Shown: one piece after another, positions 29,497 through 38,910 of the stretch
How the letters are laid out: every line of letters starts with the position of its first letter
Position numbering within the stretch: the first letter of the stretch is position 1
IMG/VR virus record: IMGVR_UViG_3300023198_001003
Span: 1-43,118 of that record
Source of the DNA: a virus
Reading direction: 5' to 3' (one strand)
Length of the DNA stretch: 43,118 nucleotides
Notes under the pieces: generated by a model
What the model saw: the letters and a program-made list of their open reading frames with translations, nothing else
Told to the model about the DNA's origin: nothing
Database searches by the model: none
Translations under genes and position numbers: made by a program

Positions 29497-30614
29497 AGAC
29501 TAATAATGTAACCTTGAAGCAGGAGGGACTTGTAGTAATTCCTCAAAAAGTTTCAGACAAAATAAATTATTTATGCACTAAAATAGGTCATACTGAATGG
29601 TCTGGTGTATTATTTTATAAAGTAATGAAAGGTGATTTAAAGAAAATAGAGAACCTTGAATTAGAATTAACAGATATATATTTACAAGATATAGGATCTT
29701 CAGTTTCAACAGAATTTATAAATGATGTTGATTTACTTGATATTTATGAACAATATGAAGAACTAGAAGATTGTAGAATTGGAAGTATTCACTCTCATCA
29801 TAGCATGGGTGCATATCATAGTGCAACTGATATATCTGACATGGAAGACAATTGTAAAGTATATAATTCATACTTATCAATAGTTGTCAACAATGCAGGA
29901 GATAAAGTTGCTAAGATAGGTGTACCTATGAAAAAGCAAGTAAGTGGAGAAGTAACTACAACATTCCAAATCCAAGATGAACATAACAAACCTATATATC
30001 TACAAAATCAATCTTCAGACATGAAAGAAGAAGCAGAAGCTACTCTATTTATTAATATGAAAATTGAAGAAGAAATAGTAGAAGTTCCTTTTGATGAACC
30101 ATTTATTAAAAGAGTTGATGAAAAACTAAAAGAAAGCAGAAAACCAAAAACAACTACTTATTCATATCCCAGTCACCATGTTAAAGGGTATTCTTCACAC
30201 TATACAGGTCACAATACATTCACTGATCCAATGGGTAAAGCAGTAAATGATTTTAATGATAATTTACATCCTGGTCATATACCAATTGTAACTAAGAAAG
30301 TTATATCATCATTTTTAGATGCTTATTTAACAGCTAGTGGTACTCAATATAAGATGAATGATAGATTACATTTCTATGATATTTTATATAAGATTGACAG
30401 AGATTGGAAAAACCTAGATGAATATGTAGGTGTATGTGATGAATATTTACCAGACCTTATTAGTGAATTTGCTGAGCAAGGATACAGTGATGAAGAGATA
30501 CTTATAGGTGCTGTAAAAGACCTTAGTAATTATGTATCTTATCAAAAAGTGGTAGATGCTTTTGTACTTAGTTTAAGTGAATTTTCTAAACAATTTATTG
30601 AAAAAACTTCATAA
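29490..30614 (+). CDS. JAB/MPN (JAMM) metallopeptidase, 374 aa
   Basis: E36 in HTEWSG, then H101-x-H103-x7-S-x2-D in SIHSHHSMGAYHSATD, form a complete JAMM zinc site. JAMM peptidases in Ubl operons trim or remove the modifier. The C-terminal 200 residues are unrelated to known domains. The start overlaps the E2-like gene by 7 bases and the next gene starts 2 bases after the stop. Confidence 0.8.
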   Translation: MLKTNNVTLKQEGLVVIPQKVSDKINYLCTKIGHTEWSGVLFYKVMKGDLKKIENLELELTDIYLQDIGSSVSTEFINDVDLLDIYEQYEELEDCRIGSIHSHHSMGAYHSATDISDMEDNCKVYNSYLSIVVNNAGDKVAKIGVPMKKQVSGEVTTTFQIQDEHNKPIYLQNQSSDMKEEAEATLFINMKIEEEIVEVPFDEPFIKRVDEKLKESRKPKTTTYSYPSHHVKGYSSHYTGHNTFTDPMGKAVNDFNDNLHPGHIPIVTKKVISSFLDAYLTASGTQYKMNDRLHFYDILYKIDRDWKNLDEYVGVCDEYLPDLISEFAEQGYSDEEILIGAVKDLSNYVSYQKVVDAFVLSLSEFSKQFIEKTS

Positions 30615-30616
30615 TT

Positions 30617-31336
30617 ATGACAGAAGAACAAACACTAAGATTTAATGCTGCAACTTGGAATGAAGTTAAAGCACAGGAAATTATGATAGGAGGAGTAGGA
30701 GGAATAGGAAGTTGGTTAACCTTATTTATAGCAAGATTAGGTAAACATAGAATCTATTTATATGATCATGATATTATAGAAGCACATAATATTGGTGGTC
30801 AACTATTTTCTACTTATCAAATAGGAATTAACAAAGTAAGTGCTATGCTAGAAATAGTAGAGTATTTAAATGGTGGTCATGATATAATTCCTTACAGTAT
30901 AAGATATGAAGAAGGAATATACTCACCAATTATGATTTCTTGCTTTGATAATATGGAAGCTAGAAAGCAAATGTTTAAATCTTGGAAAGAAGATGTATCT
31001 ACATGTAGAGAAGAGAATAAAGATAAACATCTCTTTATAGATGGTAGATTAAATGCTGAACAATACCAAGTATTTGCTGTAACTCCTGATAGAGTAGAAG
31101 ACTATGAAAAATATCTATTTGATGATAGTGAAGTCCCAGATGATGGAGCTTGTTCATATAGACAAACCTCTCACTTTGCTGCTATGATTGCTGCAAGAAT
31201 GACTCAATGTTTGACAAATTTCTTTGCAAATCAAATAGCACCAGATACTTATGAATTACCATTTCTTATAGAAGAAGCTGGTCCAAGTTTTTATGTAAAT
31301 ATTAAGGATAATGATAGGGATAAACCAACCACATGA
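30617..31336 (+). CDS. ThiF/E1-like Ubl-activating enzyme, 239 aa
   Basis: The Rossmann motif GGVGGIGSW (about 22-30), YLYDHDIIEAHN (about 48-59) and GINKVSAM are classic for the E1/ThiF adenylation domain. A candidate thiol lies in DDGACSYRQTSH (about 178-189). It is short for an E1 and resembles the ThiF protein of PRTRC and Bil-like operons. It would adenylate the Ubl at 27166 and pass it to the E2-like protein. Confidence 0.82.
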   Translation: MTEEQTLRFNAATWNEVKAQEIMIGGVGGIGSWLTLFIARLGKHRIYLYDHDIIEAHNIGGQLFSTYQIGINKVSAMLEIVEYLNGGHDIIPYSIRYEEGIYSPIMISCFDNMEARKQMFKSWKEDVSTCREENKDKHLFIDGRLNAEQYQVFAVTPDRVEDYEKYLFDDSEVPDDGACSYRQTSHFAAMIAARMTQCLTNFFANQIAPDTYELPFLIEEAGPSFYVNIKDNDRDKPTT

Positions 31337-32006
31337 TCAACTTATAATTGATACAAAGAAGTATATTCCACTAGAATTACTAGTAAATAAATTATATAAT
31401 GCTAATCCAGTACTATATCATGATGGTAATGGTAAAATGGATGAAGATTGGAAAGATACAATAAAATCTACTTTATCTAACACTCAAAAGATAATTAGAG
31501 AAGAACATATTATCTTAAATTATACTACACATTATATTAATCATATGCATCATACTAAGAAAGGGTTTCTAGAAGGACTAAAAAATGAATATAATATAAT
31601 AACTGAAAGAATATTATATCTATATAGAAAAGATAAACATAAATCAAGCCTTACAATTGCCCCATATACATCTATAATAACAAGTAAATCATTAGATCAA
31701 AAATATTATATTCATAAAATACCTCATATGGTTTATGTGAAAAGAGAATTTATAGATGAATTTACCTATATGTTCTTATTTCAACAAGAATCATTTAAAG
31801 ATTGTCAGAATATATTTTATGTTGAGTATGACAAAATAGAAATATCAAACAATCAATTACTTACTAAAATTATTGATATACTATCTACTACAAAAATGGA
31901 AATCAAAGAAACAAGTAATATATTGCAAGGCATGAAATTCATAGCACCTAATTTTGAGAAAGTAATAAATAGTTTATATGAAAGAGTACCTACAGAAGTA
32001 TTTTGA
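31311..32006 (+). CDS. Hypothetical protein, 231 aa
   Basis: Mostly helical and rich in Ile/Thr/Asn, with YTTHYINHMHHTKK in the middle. There is no Cys in a catalytic context and no known motif. The start overlaps the E1 gene by 26 bases and its end overlaps the nuclease, so it belongs to the operon. It may be a Ubl substrate or partner; that is a guess from position. Confidence 0.55.
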   Translation: MIGINQPHDQLIIDTKKYIPLELLVNKLYNANPVLYHDGNGKMDEDWKDTIKSTLSNTQKIIREEHIILNYTTHYINHMHHTKKGFLEGLKNEYNIITERILYLYRKDKHKSSLTIAPYTSIITSKSLDQKYYIHKIPHMVYVKREFIDEFTYMFLFQQESFKDCQNIFYVEYDKIEISNNQLLTKIIDILSTTKMEIKETSNILQGMKFIAPNFEKVINSLYERVPTEVF

Positions 32007-33012
32007 TACAAAAGCAATTCATTATTCTCTACTAGCAAAACTATCTTGGGGATTTGATTTTTTCAAACATAGTTTAAAAGAAGAAGAAGAGGATAAAGAC
32101 TTAACTAAAAAGACAGGAATGTTAATGGGAAGCATTACTGATGTATTAATAACAACTCCCAAAGATTTTGATGATACATATCATGTAGCAAAAATAATCA
32201 GACCAAGTGACTCCATTAGACTATTAGCTAATACATATTTAAAAGGAATAGAAAGTAATACTTATGAATTTGATCCTAAGACTATTGAAGAACAAATACC
32301 AGCTAAATATATAGGAGATATATCAGGTATATCTGACTCCCTAAAACTATGGGGAAATGTAAAGAATCCTATAAAAAGAGTGGAAAAATTCAATACAGGA
32401 GATTTTTGGAATTATGTATTACAACAAATTATATCAAAAGAAAAGGTACTCATCACTTTAGGAGAATATACAGAAGCTTCTGAATTAGCAGAACTTATTA
32501 AAACTCATCCATTTACTAAAAAGTATTTTGATAAGAAGAAATATGAAATTGCATATCAATATCCTATATATTGGACAGATGATCAAGGAACAAAATATAA
32601 GATTTTATTAGATATGGTTCTTTATGACCATGAAAATAAAATTATATATCCAATTGACATCAAAACAATGTCTGATTATATAGATAAATTTATGAATAAT
32701 TATAAAAGATTCAGATATGATATACAAGGTGGATTATATACATATGTTCTAAGTGAGCATATTAAAACCACCATTCATAAAGACTATACAATTGGTCAAT
32801 TTAGATTCATTGTTGGTTCATACAAATCAAATTATCCTATAGTATACAAAATGTCCAAAGATGAAATCACTATATCAAAACATGATATAGATGGTAAGAA
32901 AGGATGGAAAACACTAACTCAAGAATATGAATGGTATCTAAAGAATGGAATGGAATACCCAAAAGAAATTATTGAAGCAAATGGTGAAGTAATTATTGAT
33001 CTTAATAATTAA
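31978..33012 (+). CDS. PD-(D/E)XK exonuclease (RecB/YqaJ-like), 344 aa
   Basis: The motif shows GSITDVLITT, then LLDMVLYD with D212, PIDIKTM with D227-I-K229, and a QGGLYTYVL motif (QxxxY). This is the RecB/Cas4/YqaJ-type nuclease core, common in crAss-like replication blocks. It probably resects DNA ends for annealing with Sak4 and SSB. Confidence 0.78.
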   Translation: MKEYLQKYFDTKAIHYSLLAKLSWGFDFFKHSLKEEEEDKDLTKKTGMLMGSITDVLITTPKDFDDTYHVAKIIRPSDSIRLLANTYLKGIESNTYEFDPKTIEEQIPAKYIGDISGISDSLKLWGNVKNPIKRVEKFNTGDFWNYVLQQIISKEKVLITLGEYTEASELAELIKTHPFTKKYFDKKKYEIAYQYPIYWTDDQGTKYKILLDMVLYDHENKIIYPIDIKTMSDYIDKFMNNYKRFRYDIQGGLYTYVLSEHIKTTIHKDYTIGQFRFIVGSYKSNYPIVYKMSKDEITISKHDIDGKKGWKTLTQEYEWYLKNGMEYPKEIIEANGEVIIDLNN

Positions 33013-33029
33013 CTCTCTAAAATTTATAT

Positions 33030-33830
33030 ATGTTGTTTAATAATAAAATTAAGCTTAGCAATGGAAAATACTTGTATTATAATGTACTTAATGGTAGAGA
33101 ACTAGAGATATATTCTCCAAGCCTAGTACATAGTTTAGATGATACAGGTTATATAGACAAAATATTTGTACCTCATGATGTCTATATGCTAAAAGTAGGA
33201 GGTACATTTCAATTTTTACAAAATAATGAAAAGAAAGCAGAATATGATGTAAATTATATCAATAAAATGCCTAGAGAAAATGCATATATAATATCTTCAC
33301 ACATAGAAAATCAAGTAGGAACCTATTTACTACCATCCTTAGGATTAGTACCAATCACTAAAGAAACAAAGAACAAATACTCCCCATCCACAATAAAAGA
33401 AATAGAAAGATTTGGAAGAACTACCTACTTGGTGACAGCATATTTAAACAAAGAACATGATGTATTAAAATTAGTATACAAATTTGCAACTTGGGAATTA
33501 TATATAGACTTAGAAAGTGAATTAAAAAGACATAAGAACTTTCTAAAAGTAGAAGATAATGGAAAATATGTCAATATGTATTTTTCTATTCCAAAAGAGT
33601 TCCAAAAAGATGTATCAACATTTAAAAATGGGGTTTTCTCCCAACTATCAAAAGAATTAAAATATAGAATTTTAAGTTATTTAAAATCAACAGATGACTA
33701 TGAAATCATCAAAGGAATTTTAACAAAAGATGCAGGTTTAAGAAAATTAATGGAAGCTAGATTAGATGTAAGAATGGATGAATCTTATGAACTAGATAGT
33801 AAACCAACTGAAAATGACTATTATGAATAA
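33030..33830 (+). CDS. Hypothetical protein, 266 aa
   Basis: Beta-rich N-terminal part (KIKLSNGKYLYYNVLNGREL), a middle with VGTYLLPSLGLVPITKE and a helical C-terminus. It lacks cysteines and known motifs. It lies between the nuclease and UDG genes in the same operon. Confidence 0.6.
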   Translation: MLFNNKIKLSNGKYLYYNVLNGRELEIYSPSLVHSLDDTGYIDKIFVPHDVYMLKVGGTFQFLQNNEKKAEYDVNYINKMPRENAYIISSHIENQVGTYLLPSLGLVPITKETKNKYSPSTIKEIERFGRTTYLVTAYLNKEHDVLKLVYKFATWELYIDLESELKRHKNFLKVEDNGKYVNMYFSIPKEFQKDVSTFKNGVFSQLSKELKYRILSYLKSTDDYEIIKGILTKDAGLRKLMEARLDVRMDESYELDSKPTENDYYE

Positions 33831-34530
33831 AGAAGAATTTTTTATAAAGAACTTTGGAAAAGATTGGTATGCCTTACTAAAAGAGTTCCTATTGTCTGAT
33901 GAAATGGTTAAAATTAGCAGGATCATCAGACATCATAGGACAAGACATACTATTATTCCAGAAGAAAACTCAGAATTATTCTTTAAAATATTTAAGGATG
34001 TACAACCAAGTAAAATTAAAGTAATTGTGCTTGGACAAGATCCTTATCCTCAAGAAGGTGTATATGATGGCTATGCTTTTAGTAACTCTAATAGCTTAGA
34101 TAATAAAGTATCACCATCACTCAAAAACATAATCAAAGAAATAGAAAGAAACTATCCAGACAATCTTGTTATGGATAGAATGGATTTTTCATACCTAGTT
34201 AATCAAGGTGTTTTTCCTATTAATACTGCTTTATCATTAAGAGCAGGTCATCCAGAGTCTCATTTAGGACTTTGGAAACCTTTTACTCAAGAATGGATTA
34301 AGCAAATAAACACACGAAATGATATTGTGTGGTTATTATGGGGTGGAAAAGCACATAATTATCAACATCTAATTACCAATATATCACATAAAGTTATAAA
34401 AACATCACATCCATCCCCTCTTGGAGCTACTAAAGGAAATTGGAATATACCAGCTTTCACAGGTAGTGAATGTTTTAAGAAAATTAATGAGCATTTAAAA
34501 GCTATTAATAAAAAAGAAATAATTTGGTAA
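33814..34530 (+). CDS. ung: Family 1 uracil-DNA glycosylase, 238 aa
   Basis: The water-activating loop GQDPYP (about 74-79 with the catalytic Asp), the FPINTALSL segment, and the HPSPLG Leu-loop motif are all present. It removes uracil from DNA. UDGs are conserved in crAss-like phages next to replication genes. The start may be ATG 33814 or 33823; both overlap the upstream gene. The length is near the family's usual 225. Confidence 0.92.
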   Translation: MTIMNKEEFFIKNFGKDWYALLKEFLLSDEMVKISRIIRHHRTRHTIIPEENSELFFKIFKDVQPSKIKVIVLGQDPYPQEGVYDGYAFSNSNSLDNKVSPSLKNIIKEIERNYPDNLVMDRMDFSYLVNQGVFPINTALSLRAGHPESHLGLWKPFTQEWIKQINTRNDIVWLLWGGKAHNYQHLITNISHKVIKTSHPSPLGATKGNWNIPAFTGSECFKKINEHLKAINKKEIIW

Positions 34531-34546
34531 ATTAAAATTTATTATT

Positions 34547-34780
34547 ATGAGTAAAAAATCTAAAAAATTAGCAAAGCAAAAAAATTTAGCAAAAAAAAGA
34601 GCTAAAAGAGCAGCTAATAGAGCTAAATATGATGCTTGGAGAGATGCTGGAGAAAATAGTAAATCTAAAAGATTTAGAAAGAAAATAAAAAGAGTAAATA
34701 CTATTTCTCATCCTGAGGGAAAATGTGGTAATATAGGATGTACAAAATGTGACTCTTATAGCATACATAAAATTAGTTAG
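34547..34780 (+). CDS. Small basic zinc-knuckle protein, 77 aa
   Basis: The first 50 residues are extremely Lys/Arg/Ala-rich (KKSKKLAKQKNLAKKRAKRA). A CGNIGCTKC motif lies near 63-71. It is probably nucleic-acid binding, perhaps DNA condensation or RNA. No family is recognised. Confidence 0.55.
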   Translation: MSKKSKKLAKQKNLAKKRAKRAANRAKYDAWRDAGENSKSKRFRKKIKRVNTISHPEGKCGNIGCTKCDSYSIHKIS

Positions 34781-34782
34781 AT

Positions 34783-35019
34783 ATGGCACGAATAGAAGTT
34801 ATAAAATATAGAGGATTGACCAAAAGACAATATAAAAAATTGTATGGTTCCTCAACTCCTGGTATGACTAAAGCAGAGAATTGTCAAGCCACAGGTCTAG
34901 ATAAAGCTATGGCTAAATATCCTAGAGCTTGGAAAACAAATCCTACTTTATATGTTACTTTCAATAAAAAGAAAGATAAAGCAGCTAAGAGACAGAAAAC
35001 ATTTTTTACTAACCTTTAA
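34783..35019 (+). CDS. Small basic protein, 78 aa
   Basis: Begins MARIEVIKYRGLTKRQYKKL, then a neutral helix with a conserved-looking TKAENCQATGLDKAMAKYP and a basic tail (KKKDKAAKRQK). Two bases after the previous stop. Function unknown. Confidence 0.55.
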   Translation: MARIEVIKYRGLTKRQYKKLYGSSTPGMTKAENCQATGLDKAMAKYPRAWKTNPTLYVTFNKKKDKAAKRQKTFFTNL

Positions 35020-35031
35020 AAACATTTATTT

Positions 35032-35385
35032 ATGAACAAAATGCAAAACATTGTATCAGCTTCTGGTAATGATTTACTTAAAAGGAGAGCTAAACAAGTT
35101 GTAGAACTTATCCAAATGGAGCAAGAACAAGTTGTTAACAATCTAAATAGAGAAGTTATTGCTTTAGAAGGTAAACTTGATGCTACTTTAGATTTGTCAG
35201 TAAAATCAAGAGATTCATTAACTATTGTTGATGGTCAATTTGATGAAAGAAAATTTTGTGCTGCTATCCAAGGCATCAAAGTTGACATGAGAAATAAGCA
35301 AATTGAATTAGACATAGCTAGAAATACTATGAGTGATTTATTTGGTGGTGTAGAAACTGCTGAAATTGTGGAGGAAAACAAATAA
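35032..35385 (+). CDS. Coiled-coil protein, 117 aa
   Basis: A long helix (DLLKRRAKQVVELIQMEQEQ) and a second one (RNKQIELDIARNTMSDL) suggest an antiparallel coiled coil. It ends on the first base of the next gene's ATG (TAATGG), so it is translated with the vWA protein at 35385. Confidence 0.6.
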   Translation: MNKMQNIVSASGNDLLKRRAKQVVELIQMEQEQVVNNLNREVIALEGKLDATLDLSVKSRDSLTIVDGQFDERKFCAAIQGIKVDMRNKQIELDIARNTMSDLFGGVETAEIVEENK

Positions 35386-36251
35386 TGGGATATGGAGCAA
35401 CTTTTAACAGTACTTCTTATAAATCATTAAGTAGCACAAGAGGTTACAGAACCAAATCTTCAAATGAATTATTTGAGAACAGAACTCTTAATAATAAATT
35501 AGATCCTAAAAAAATGAATAATAGAGTAAGAGAATCAAGAGACTCTGAGGAGCATCCTGAAGCACTTCCTATTATTATTGGATTAGATGTAACTGGTTCT
35601 ATGGGTAGAATCCCATATAATCTTATTAAGAATGATCTTCCTAAGCTTATGACTGGTATTATAGACATGGCTCATAAAGACCCTCAAATGCTATTCTTAG
35701 GAATAGGTGATGGTTATTTTGACAGTGCTCCAATACAAATCTCTCAATTTGAATCTGAAACAGAGCTTATTGCTACTAGTTTAACTGATATCTTCTTAGA
35801 AGGTGGAGGTGGTGGTAACAAGTCTGAATCATACTCTTATGCTTGGTTAATAGGTTCTAGACATACATCAACTGATAGAAATGATAAGCACAATAAAAAA
35901 GGCTTCTTATTTACTATAGGAGATGAGCAATGTAATGAAGATTTATACAATGGTAGCCTTGTAAACAATATGGGTTATGAGAAAGGTACTGAAACTATGT
36001 TATCTAAAGATTTGTATGAAGAAGTAACTGATAAGTACCATGTATTTCATATTCATTGTGATGATGGTAATTATTCAGTTGACTTTGTAAGACAATCTTG
36101 GATAGATATTATGGGACAGAACTTCCTACATTGTAAATCTGATGAAATAGTTCAATTAATAGCAAAAACAATCAAAGAAACATTAGCTCAAGATAATGAT
36201 ATTAATACATCTGATAAGACAATAGAAGAAGAAGATCCTAAATTCTTATAA
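35385..36251 (+). CDS. vWA-domain protein with MIDAS site, 288 aa
   Basis: A Ser/Tyr-rich N-terminus (residues 1-55) is followed by a vWA fold: PIIIGLDVTGSMG with the MIDAS DVTGS at 68-72, a Gly-rich EGGGGGNKSES loop around 144-154, and FTIGDEQC as the third metal-site strand. vWA proteins bind partners through a metal ion. Its co-translated coiled-coil partner is upstream. It differs from the Ro60-like protein at 10274, which has an RNA-binding-type N-terminus. Confidence 0.72.
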   Translation: MGYGATFNSTSYKSLSSTRGYRTKSSNELFENRTLNNKLDPKKMNNRVRESRDSEEHPEALPIIIGLDVTGSMGRIPYNLIKNDLPKLMTGIIDMAHKDPQMLFLGIGDGYFDSAPIQISQFESETELIATSLTDIFLEGGGGGNKSESYSYAWLIGSRHTSTDRNDKHNKKGFLFTIGDEQCNEDLYNGSLVNNMGYEKGTETMLSKDLYEEVTDKYHVFHIHCDDGNYSVDFVRQSWIDIMGQNFLHCKSDEIVQLIAKTIKETLAQDNDINTSDKTIEEEDPKFL

Positions 36252-36253
36252 AA

Positions 36254-37486
36254 ATGAAAAAAATATCAATAGTACTTGGTCTAGGCTTTGGGGATGAAGG
36301 TAAAGGTTTAATAACTGATTATCTTGCTTCAGAGTCTACCATAAGTATTCCTGGCAGTAAGCCAAGAATATCAACTAATGCTAAACCATTAGTAGTAAGA
36401 TTCTCAGGTGGACACCAAGCAGGTCATACTGTAGTTAAAGGTAAACATAAACATATATTCTCCCATTTTGGAAGTGGAACACTTAGAGGTGTTCCTACTT
36501 TATGGTCAGATAAATGTACAGTTTATCCTATTAGATTCATGAATGAATATAATGAACTACAAGATATGGAAGTAAAGCCAAAGATTTATATTGAAGCTTT
36601 ATGTCCTGTTACAACTCCATTTGATGTCTTAGCAAATGAGTATAATTCCAAGCAAGGTTTGCATGGTACAGTAGGTGTAGGATTTGGAAATACTATTCAA
36701 AGAGAAGAAGATAATTATCATCTTTTCTATATGGATTTATTTCATCCTAACATATTAAGAGAGAAACTTAAACTAATTCATAAATACTATGAAGAAGATG
36801 TTAAGTTAATGCATGAAGCAAATGGCAACAGTTATGAATTTGATGATATATTAAATGAATACAACTGGAATGCAGCTGTTAGTGAAATGATAAGCATGAA
36901 TAATGTAAGAATGGTTGATGATGTTGAGCATGTGATTAAAGAATATAATCATATCATATTTGAGGGTTCACAAGGTATACTTTTAGACAAAAAATATGGA
37001 TTTTATCCAAATGTAACTAGAAGTAGTACTACCTCAGATCTAGCATTAGATATAATTAATGAATGTTATTTAGCTGACTCTCAAATTGATATCTACTATG
37101 TTACCAGAGCATATCAAACTAGACATGGAAATGGTTTCATGACTAATGAAAACTTACTTGAATTAACTCTAGATAATGCTGAAGAAGAAACTAATATTAC
37201 AAACAAGTTTCAAGGAGAATTTAGAAAAACTGTTCTTGATTTAGATCTTATTAATTATGCTCTAGATGTAGATGATATACATGATAATTACTCAAAGGTT
37301 ACTAAAAACCTTGCAGTAACATGTGTAGATCAACTAGAGGAAATAAGATACACATATAAAGATGCATCTTACTATGTAGTAGGTGGATATAAAAGTGTAT
37401 TAAATAAGATTAAAACTAAATTTAGTAAGGTTTTAATAAGCAAATCTCCTGATTCTAAAAACATTAAACTTCATGAAAAAAGTTAA
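36254..37486 (+). CDS. purA: Adenylosuccinate synthetase-like enzyme (PurA family), 410 aa
   Basis: The GTP/IMP loop GFGDEGKG has the catalytic Asp (D14) and GGHQAGHT has the catalytic His. Later motifs are FEGSQGILLD and YPNVTRSST, then TRAYQTRHGNG. PurA joins Asp to IMP with GTP. Some phages use a relative (PurZ) on dGMP to make 2-aminoadenine DNA; S-type PurZ has Ser where this protein keeps Asp, and the DNA polymerase here is family B, so ordinary AMP synthesis is the simpler reading. It is divergent from cellular PurA in the middle (GTVGVGFG in place of TGRGIGP). Confidence 0.82.
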   Translation: MKKISIVLGLGFGDEGKGLITDYLASESTISIPGSKPRISTNAKPLVVRFSGGHQAGHTVVKGKHKHIFSHFGSGTLRGVPTLWSDKCTVYPIRFMNEYNELQDMEVKPKIYIEALCPVTTPFDVLANEYNSKQGLHGTVGVGFGNTIQREEDNYHLFYMDLFHPNILREKLKLIHKYYEEDVKLMHEANGNSYEFDDILNEYNWNAAVSEMISMNNVRMVDDVEHVIKEYNHIIFEGSQGILLDKKYGFYPNVTRSSTTSDLALDIINECYLADSQIDIYYVTRAYQTRHGNGFMTNENLLELTLDNAEEETNITNKFQGEFRKTVLDLDLINYALDVDDIHDNYSKVTKNLAVTCVDQLEEIRYTYKDASYYVVGGYKSVLNKIKTKFSKVLISKSPDSKNIKLHEKS

Positions 37487-37859
37487 ATCACAATCCAATT
37501 TCTTTATGGATGAAGAAATTGAATTTAATGACAGCAAAAGACATGTTATTATTGCAGCTCATGTACATGACCCTAATTATGTAGGAATTGGACATGCAAT
37601 ATATAATCCAGACGACAAGTACTCTGAAGAACTTGGTAAAAAGATAGCTCTTGGTAGAGCTAAAAAACTAAGTAGAAATACTTATACTATACATGTAAGT
37701 AATCCTTTAATTTCTAAGAGGTATGTAGTAGCTCTTATGAAAACTCATGTAGTATATCTTCAAGATAATGCTAAAGAACTTGCACCATTCTCTTGCAGGA
37801 AGAAAAAATTACCATTAATAAATAAAACAGAGCATCAGATTATAGAATCAGATGCTTAA
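37473..37859 (+). CDS. Hypothetical protein, 128 aa
   Basis: The start overlaps the PurA stop by 14 bases. There is a beta-rich first half (HVIIAAHVHDPNYVGIGHAI) and a basic middle (LGRAKKLSRN). Two His residues in AAHVHD could be metal ligands but no family fits. Possibly linked to nucleotide metabolism by position. Confidence 0.55.
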   Translation: MKKVKSQSNFFMDEEIEFNDSKRHVIIAAHVHDPNYVGIGHAIYNPDDKYSEELGKKIALGRAKKLSRNTYTIHVSNPLISKRYVVALMKTHVVYLQDNAKELAPFSCRKKKLPLINKTEHQIIESDA

Positions 37860-37881
37860 TTATAAACCCTAAGTTTAAACC

Positions 37882-38451
37882 ATGAACAAATCAGACATAA
37901 CAAAGCTTAAAAAAGGAGATAAACTCTCAGAAATTCAATACTATGAGGTATTAGCAGTTGGTACAAACAGTGTAGCTGTTAAAAATGAAAGAGGAATGGA
38001 ATTTAATATAAGTTCCTCTATTGTTAGAGAAGGTATATTTAGTGCCAATCAATTCACTGAAACCAAAGAATTAACTAAAACTGAATTAGCTGACTTATTT
38101 AGCCATATTGGAGATACTGTATTTACAGTAAATTTCAATAAGCAACTTAAAGATAAAGATGCTAGAGAAGGATTATTTGGTCTATATGCTAATGCAGGTG
38201 GAACTATCCTAAGTGAAAAGGAATACCAAACTAAAGTTAAAGAAGTACTAAAATCTGTATTTAAAGGAGAAGAAAGAACTCTTATTGGATATAGAATTGG
38301 TTCTGATTTTAACCTTGGAAGATCTCATGTTATTGATTTACAAGCTGAAAAAGGTACTAACCCTGAATGGGATAGTAGAATTAGACAGGTTGATCACAGA
38401 AGTATTAATTATGTAATCTATAAAAATACAAAATTCACACTTAAAAAGTAA
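37882..38451 (+). CDS. Hypothetical protein, 189 aa
   Basis: N-terminal 55 residues form a small beta barrel-like segment (KLKKGDKLSEIQYYEVLAVG, NSVAVKNERGMEFNI), as in Sm- or SH3-type folds. The C-terminal part includes GRSHVIDLQAEKGTN and ends in a basic tail. Similar proteins recur in Bacteroidetes phages, but the role is not known to me. Confidence 0.58.
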   Translation: MNKSDITKLKKGDKLSEIQYYEVLAVGTNSVAVKNERGMEFNISSSIVREGIFSANQFTETKELTKTELADLFSHIGDTVFTVNFNKQLKDKDAREGLFGLYANAGGTILSEKEYQTKVKEVLKSVFKGEERTLIGYRIGSDFNLGRSHVIDLQAEKGTNPEWDSRIRQVDHRSINYVIYKNTKFTLKK

Positions 38452-38455
38452 ATCA

Positions 38456-38899
38456 ATGGGACAAATTCAAAAAGAAGAAGAACAACCAAAACAAACACCT
38501 TTAGAAGAACTTAAAAAGGAAAAGAGCAATTATGAAAAACTGATAGAAGAAATTGATGAAGTTAGTAAGCTTACAAAGCTATTAGAGACTTCTAATATTT
38601 TTAAAACTGAAGAAGATTCTTATCAGAATTTCATAATTATTCAGAAGATAGAGATTGAAGAAAATGGAAAATACATTAAAAGTAAGTTAAGAATTGCAGG
38701 AATTGGAAATGATAATGATGTTGATTTAACAGAAACATTATCTTTTCAACCAGAAGATTCAAAAAATTATTGGCACTCTGATTTCTCTCAACATTATAAA
38801 AGAATTTCAGCTATAGTGGACATTTTCACAAAGCATAAAGAAATCTTAGATCAAGCGAAAGAAATGGTAGTAAAATTGAAAACAGAAAAAAAGGAATAA
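38456..38899 (+). CDS. Hypothetical protein with N-terminal coiled coil, 147 aa
   Basis: A Glu/Lys-rich helix (LEELKKEKSNYEKLIEEIDE) is followed by a beta region (IIIQKIEIEENGKYIKSKLR) and a C-terminal helix. It follows the previous gene by 4 bases and ends at a terminator. No family is recognised. Confidence 0.58.
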   Translation: MGQIQKEEEQPKQTPLEELKKEKSNYEKLIEEIDEVSKLTKLLETSNIFKTEEDSYQNFIIIQKIEIEENGKYIKSKLRIAGIGNDNDVDLTETLSFQPEDSKNYWHSDFSQHYKRISAIVDIFTKHKEILDQAKEMVVKLKTEKKE

Positions 38900-38910
38900 A
38901 TTTGTTTTTA

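Noticed and set aside
36254-37486. Firm assignment as PurZ (2-aminoadenine synthesis)
   Set aside because: The catalytic Asp typical of PurA is retained and the polymerase is family B; companion Z-genome genes are not seen here.
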